A DNA stretch of 12,019 nt from Acanthaster planci (lineage: Eukaryota > Echinodermata > Asteroidea > Valvatida > Acanthasteridae): contig NW_019091558.1 of the NCBI RefSeq assembly GCF_001949145.1, positions 356,725 to 368,743 on the forward strand, read 5' to 3'. Below are positions 8,988 through 12,019 of the stretch, in pieces. Both the position numbers and the translations under genes were made by a program. A model generated the notes under the pieces. That model was given only the letters and a program-made list of their open reading frames with translations, ran no database searches and was not told where the DNA came from. Numbering within the stretch: position 1 is the first letter of the stretch; each line of letters begins with the position of its first letter.

Positions 8988-9131
8988 GGGGATTTCCAGT
9001 TCACCCACCACTGACCTTGAACTTTTGACCCCGGCGCACTTTTCCTGTAAACAACTCGTGACTAGCACCGATCGCACCAGCAATCACTCACAAACAAAAA
9101 AGGGACTTCCCGTCGCTGGTCTGTTATAAAA
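8988..9131 (+). promoter_or_regulatory. Promoter-like region of right cassette: two kappaB-type sites and TATA box
   Basis: GGGGATTTCC lies at 8988-8997 and GGGACTTCCC at 9102-9111, both matching the kappaB consensus GGGRNYYYCC. TATAAAA follows at 9125-9131, 14 bp after the second site and 50 bp before the ATG at 9181, a normal distance for a TATA-driven start. The short stretch CTGTTATAAAAAATG...AATAAATA just 5' of the gene resembles CTGTTTAAAATAAAAAATAAATA at the same place in the left copy. Further upstream the two copies share only weak similarity around the GGGACTTCCC site. Confidence 0.45.
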
Positions 9132-9180
9132 AATGATAAAAAATAAATAAACAAAAAATAATAAAAATACATAAAAATAA

Positions 9181-9716
9181 ATGGTAGATCAAACTACAAA
9201 CGTGAATTGTTATTTTTGCAAAGACACGAGAAATTCGATCAACTTGATAGATTCGTACGATTGCTTTTGTTGTTTAAATTCCAAAAGTTTACGCAAATGT
9301 ACCGATTGTAAAGAATGCCACAATTGCCACCAATGTAACGATTGCGTCAGATGTAAGGACTGCTCCACCTGCAGCGATTGCGGTAGATGTATAAATTGTA
9401 TTGCTTGTTTTTATTCATACGACTGCCGAAATTCAAATGCCTTGGACAGTTGCGAAGACTGTTACGAGTGCGCCCATTGTATCGAATGTTTTGGTTGTAC
9501 GTACTGCACCTGCTGCGTAAATTGTGTCGAGTGGAAGGAGTGGATCACGTAGTGCTCGTAGACGCCAAGCATAAAAAGCTGAGGCACGCGCGAGAGAACG
9601 AGCCACTGCCCGATTCATCGACTAAACTCGACGCGGATTTATACAAAATTGGATTAATTATTGAATACGACGCTGACGTCGAAAATTTAATTGAAGTAGA
9701 AATCCCACCCGAATAA
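9181..9716 (+). pseudogene. Cysteine-triplet-repeat protein gene, right copy, frameshifted
   Basis: The first frame (9181-9552) encodes 123 residues with cysteine at every third position from 40 to 76 (13 in a row) and again from 91 to 115 (9 in a row), separated by a short FYSYDCRNSNALD spacer. It ends early because one base is missing at about 9536-9541 relative to the left copy. The next frame continues the protein to TAA at 9714-9716, with HVVLVDAKHKKLRHAREN and KIGLIIEYDADVENLI. The left copy is intact at this site but broken elsewhere, so the ancestral frame can be inferred without ambiguity. The ATG at 9181 is 50 bp after a TATA box. The stop overlaps AATAAA, and gene 2 begins 2 nt later. 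Likely a structural or metal-binding repeat protein; no database family is named from memory. Confidence 0.82.
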
Positions 9717-9718
9717 AA

Positions 9719-10479
9719 ATGAGAAAAATTTTGGTCAAAGCCGGGAAAATCAGAACCATGTCAACTCAAGTATTTATCGTTTCAGACGACCACGAGCGTC
9801 TCAATGCCGACAACTGCGACCCTAATGTAACCTACGGTCCCTTTGACCCGAGTAAATTAATAATTTCAAAACCAGTGGTTAAAGAAGGGACCTACACTTC
9901 GCCCATTTTTACCATCACAACGGCCAAAATGAACTCCTGTTGATTATGACTATAGAACCCTGTTACGGTAAAAACCCACTTTACAAATATGGCACTCGAG
10001 ACAAAACCCCCGAAAACATCCAAGGCCATCAACTTTGTTACCAGATACAATCACCTACTACAAACGTACTCGATCACATAAATTTGGCAGTTTATAAATT
10101 TATCGAGTCTCAAGGGTCTAATCTCTCGTCTAACACCGTAAACGCCTACAAAGCCAGTCGCGTATCGATGAATTAAACAAGATCGAATATGTTGTTAAAC
10201 CGCCTTATACGGCTAAAAACCAATTGTACGTTAAAGTAGATCCATATGCTTCGCTATTTAATCACCAAAAAAGATCCATCGACTCGGCAAATATCGATAA
10301 ATTTATCAATAAGAGATGCGACGCGCAATAATTTATTTGTGCAAAAGACGTATACTACGGTACCCACTGTTCACTGTCGTGCGGCGCCAGCGGCAATGTT
10401 GAAAACTAGAAACGACGGACTAATTTCGAGTAAGTCGGTGTTGCAAGCGTTTAGCGGATTTGAATTGAAAGTCGATTAA
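9719..10479 (+). pseudogene. Cassette gene 2, right copy, multiply frameshifted
   Basis: The reading frame begins with MRKI at 9719 (an alternative ATG with better context, ACCATG, is at 9758). It contains HERLNADNCDPNVTYGPFDP, then shifts near 9925-9935 into a frame with ELLLIMTIEPCYGKNPLYKY and GHQLCYQIQSPTTNVLDHIN. It shifts again near 10160 into IEYVVKPPYTAKNQLYVKVD, which carries an in-frame TAA at about 10329. A last open stretch ends at TAA 10477-10479. The unbroken length would be about 250 residues. The first ~56 codons are matched by the left copy. The successive frames join smoothly in sense, which argues for decay of one gene over several small ones. No membrane segment or catalytic motif is recognised, and the function is unknown. 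A hairpin plus T8 follows immediately. Confidence 0.65.
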
Positions 10480-10498
10480 ATTTGAAAAATCAATTTAA

Positions 10499-10563
10499 CC
10501 TCGGTTATTCCTCGGAATAACTGGGGTATTTTTTTTACCTTAAATAAATGAACTATTAATAAA
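10499..10563 (+). terminator. Hairpin plus T8 with AATAAA signals after gene 2
   Basis: CCTCGGTTATTCC (10499-10511) pairs with GGAATAACTGGGG (10514-10526) to form a 13-pair stem, with two G-T wobbles and a 2-nt loop. It is followed by eight T residues at 10529-10536. It starts about 20 bp after the stop of gene 2. AATAAA follows at 10543-10548 and 10558-10563. The shape is that of an intrinsic transcription terminator or viral 3'-end hairpin combined with a polyadenylation signal. In a eukaryotic setting a hairpin 3'-end signal is known from some large DNA viruses, but no experimental support exists here. Confidence 0.5.
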
Positions 10564-10565
10564 AG

Positions 10566-10756
10566 ATGACTGTGCGTAACTTTGTCACTTGTTGAATCTA
10601 AAGGAAGTACACATAGCAGGATCTCAAAAACCAAGTAAACTGATACCCGCTTGTAACTACCAAATACTGGAAACGGTCGAAAGATACGCTTGTAAACACT
10701 GCGGTCTAATTTTTGGGTTTCGCTTCGCTCACTTCTACTTCTTACACCCCGCAGAC
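10566..10756 (+). pseudogene. Possible small CxxC ORF between gene 2 and the membrane gene
   Basis: ATG at 10566 opens only nine codons. A different frame, open from 10589 with no ATG, reads LKEVHIAGSQKPSKLIPACN and then ETVERYACKHCGLIF before running on into the next gene. The CKHC knuckle and mixed composition suggest a short protein of about 45-50 residues that has lost its frame near 10590. Alternatively this is only the untranslated leader of the gene at 10757. Low confidence; nothing else in the window matches it. Confidence 0.25.
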
Positions 10757-11826
10757 ATGGGAGATCGATACTACAAGCACCACGTTTGGAGGAAACCGCC
10801 GCCACCAAAATCGAGAAAAACGTTGCAGAAGTATGAATATAGAGGCAAATTAGCGGAAGAAATTAGAATCATTGCTGATGAAATTGAGCAGCTAAACCAA
10901 GAAATCGCAACTTTAGAAGATCAGTTGAACCAAAGACCTTTTGATATCGACGATAAAAAAGTAAAATCAGGTTCACTGCTCGATGGGCAAAGACAAGCTT
11001 TAGATGAAATTTACGAAGGGAATCCCCCGATTCGACCTACCACCACCACCAACTTCCCAGTAACACCCACGAGACTCAGAAGGGAATTAACTAAAAGACT
11101 GTTTGTGACGGGGCTAACTGAACCTATATACGACAGCCTTTAATTCGCGAAGCTCATCTGAACCATTACCCCAGGGCCAAAGAGGAAGCATCGTGGTATC
11201 CCCCGGTTATTATATCATGGACCAAAATATGCAGACTCAGAAAGATCGAAGAAATTAAATCTCAAATCCAAAGAGAACGTGACGCGAGAGAAAATAGTTA
11301 CAAAAAGATCAAACGACTTTTAACCGCACTCGGGTACGTGGAGTATGGCGTGGAAGCCCTGGGCGCAACCTCGGCAGCCGTCGGCATTCCCGCCATTTTG
11401 GGCGTTGTTACCGGACCCGTCGGACTTGTGATGGAAGGCATCGCTATTGGTGCATTTGGCGCTTACGCAATTCTAAAGTATGCCTTCCGTAGACTCACCC
11501 ACAAAACTAAAAAACACGACCAAATGTTGGCAGACGCTAAGTTAAACACCATCGAGGAATGCGTATCTCACGCGATTGAAGACGGTGAAATATCCCAGGA
11601 GGAATTTGTCCTTATTTTATCCGAGCTGAAAAAGTTTAACGAGATGAAAGAAAAGATCAGATCAAATTCTTCTACAAAATTGGAAGAAACTAAAGAAATT
11701 TCTAAAGAAGAATTGCAACGGCAAGTCAACGAGAGAGCAGAAGCGCTAGCAAACGAACGGGCTGCGGTTTTAAAAAAAAGATCTTATGAAAAAAACTTGG
11801 CGAATAAGTTTTACAAAGTCGGTTAA
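10757..11826 (+). pseudogene. Coiled-coil, glycine-rich membrane protein gene with one frameshift
   Basis: ATG at 10757 starts a 128-codon frame (stop at 11141-11143). A proline run (KPPPP, residues 13-17) is followed by a textbook coiled coil with a/d residues L32, I36, I39, I43, L46, I50, L53 and L57. A second frame, open from 11122 to TAA at 11824-11826 with no ATG, continues with WYPPVIISW, another basic coiled region, then a Gly/Ala-rich hydrophobic stretch (about 11350-11485; LGVVTGPVG, IAIGAFGAYAIL) likely to be membrane-inserting. After that come KLNTIEECVSHAIEDGEISQ and EEFVLIL, which match the second half of an EF-hand loop (D5-G6-x-I8-x-x-x-E12-F13) but lack the first two acidic ligands. 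A 1-nt loss around 11110-11140 would explain the break; the whole protein would be about 355 residues. I associate this glycine-zipper plus KLNTI/EEF architecture with uncharacterised invertebrate proteins, an impression that cannot be checked here. Membrane-lytic, fusion or minor structural roles are possible but unproven. Confidence 0.7.
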
Positions 11827-11968
11827 GTTTGAAGAGAAACCAGAATCTCCACCCGCTTATCGAGAAGCGAGCGAAGCGAGCACACCGACCGAAACCGAAC
11901 AAAACGAACGAAGTGAGTATTCCGATCAACCCGACCATTTTCACCCAACCGACGGCCCCTCCTTTTAA
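11786..11968 (+). CDS. Overlapping acidic ORF with PPAY motif
   Basis: A 60-codon frame in the +1 register overlaps the end of the membrane-protein gene and ends at TAA 11966-11968. It is rich in E, S, T and P and includes SPPAY (PPAY at 11849-11860) and an EASEASTPTETEQNE stretch. PPxY is the core of late-domain and WW-domain-binding motifs. It may be the natural C-terminal tail of the upstream protein, reached by a frameshift at the A8 or A7 tracts near 11771-11792, a separate overlapping gene, or chance. The disordered, acidic composition fits a protein tail. Confidence 0.3.
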   Translation: MKKTWRISFTKSVKFEEKPESPPAYREASEASTPTETEQNERSEYSDQPDHFHPTDGPSF

Positions 11969-11984
11969 AAGTCTTTTAAAATCA

Positions 11985-12019
11985 ATGGGCGGCAATTTTA
12001 GTAGTCTAACAATTTTAGT
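11985..12019 (+). CDS. Start of a further gene with N-myristoylation-like N-terminus (cut by window end)
   Basis: ATG at 11985 is followed by an open frame reading MGGNFSSLTIL to the window edge. Gly2 with Ser at position 6 fits the N-myristoyltransferase pattern MGxxxS/T. It lies just after a tandem TTTTAAAA pair (CTTTTAAAA at 11962-11970 and 11973-11981) and 158 bp after the stop of the membrane gene, in the same direction, so it continues the cassette. Only 11 full codons are visible, so coding status is likely but not proven and no family can be named. Confidence 0.4.
   Translation, partial: MGGNFSSLTIL

Noticed and set aside
9719-10479. Several separate small genes instead of one broken gene
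   Set aside because: The successive frames abut at the points where the previous one fails and share composition; only the first has a plausible start, and the left copy supports a single gene start at the same place.
10476-10808. 110-codon minus-strand frame
   Set aside because: It is antisense to the hairpin and to the start of the coiled-coil gene; a shadow of the plus-strand genes.

Overview
The window looks like non-coding eukaryotic chromosomal DNA carrying the decayed remains of a compact, virus-like or transposon-like gene cassette. I see no bacterial gene packing, ribosome-binding sites or tRNAs. Most of the sequence is AT-rich, with a diverged ~147-bp tandem repeat, hairpin repeats and short palindromes. 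That mix would suit a marine invertebrate such as a cnidarian, but the host assignment is an inference. No hallmark gene (DNA polymerase, integrase or transposase, ATPase, major capsid protein) lies inside the window, so the element cannot be assigned to a named virus or transposon group from this sequence.

Layout: 1-779 is intergenic and starts with a GC-rich block holding a ~42-bp duplicated unit. 780-1863 (minus strand) is a broken copy of the cassette: an unrecognised small gene with two in-frame stops, a cysteine-triplet-repeat gene with one frameshift, and the first ~56 codons of a second gene, where homology to the other copy stops. 1880-2030 is a GC-rich, promoter-like stretch with three NF-kappaB-type sites. 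2157-2303 holds a doubtful 48-codon ORF and 2395-2434 a perfect 18-bp inverted repeat. 3110-7400 is a mosaic of at least three diverged repeat families (A ~147 bp, B, C) carrying ten perfect TGACGTCA and seven TCACGTGA palindromes, plus a T-rich hairpin repeat at 6755-6964. 7405-8300 is intergenic with a microsatellite and a palindrome. 8325-8852 has a two-copy direct repeat. 8988-9131 is a compact promoter (two kappaB-type sites and a TATA box).

The second, longer copy of the cassette runs from 9181 to the window end on the plus strand. Its order is the cysteine-triplet gene (one frameshift), gene 2 (several lesions), a hairpin plus T8 terminator-like site with AATAAA signals, a possible small CxxC ORF, and a long gene with a coiled coil, a glycine-rich membrane segment and a half EF-hand-like motif (one frameshift). 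It ends with the first 35 bases of another gene whose N-terminus fits an N-myristoylation signal.

The two cassette copies point away from each other. They share gene order, the same 2-nt gene spacing and an identical 22-nt gene junction, yet have different lesions and differ at many third codon positions. They therefore look like two related but separately decayed copies of one gene lineage that was once functional. How the proteins work together is not shown. The combination of a coiled-coil/membrane protein, a likely acylated protein and densely packed reading frames is typical of virion or membrane-associated modules, but that remains an inference.
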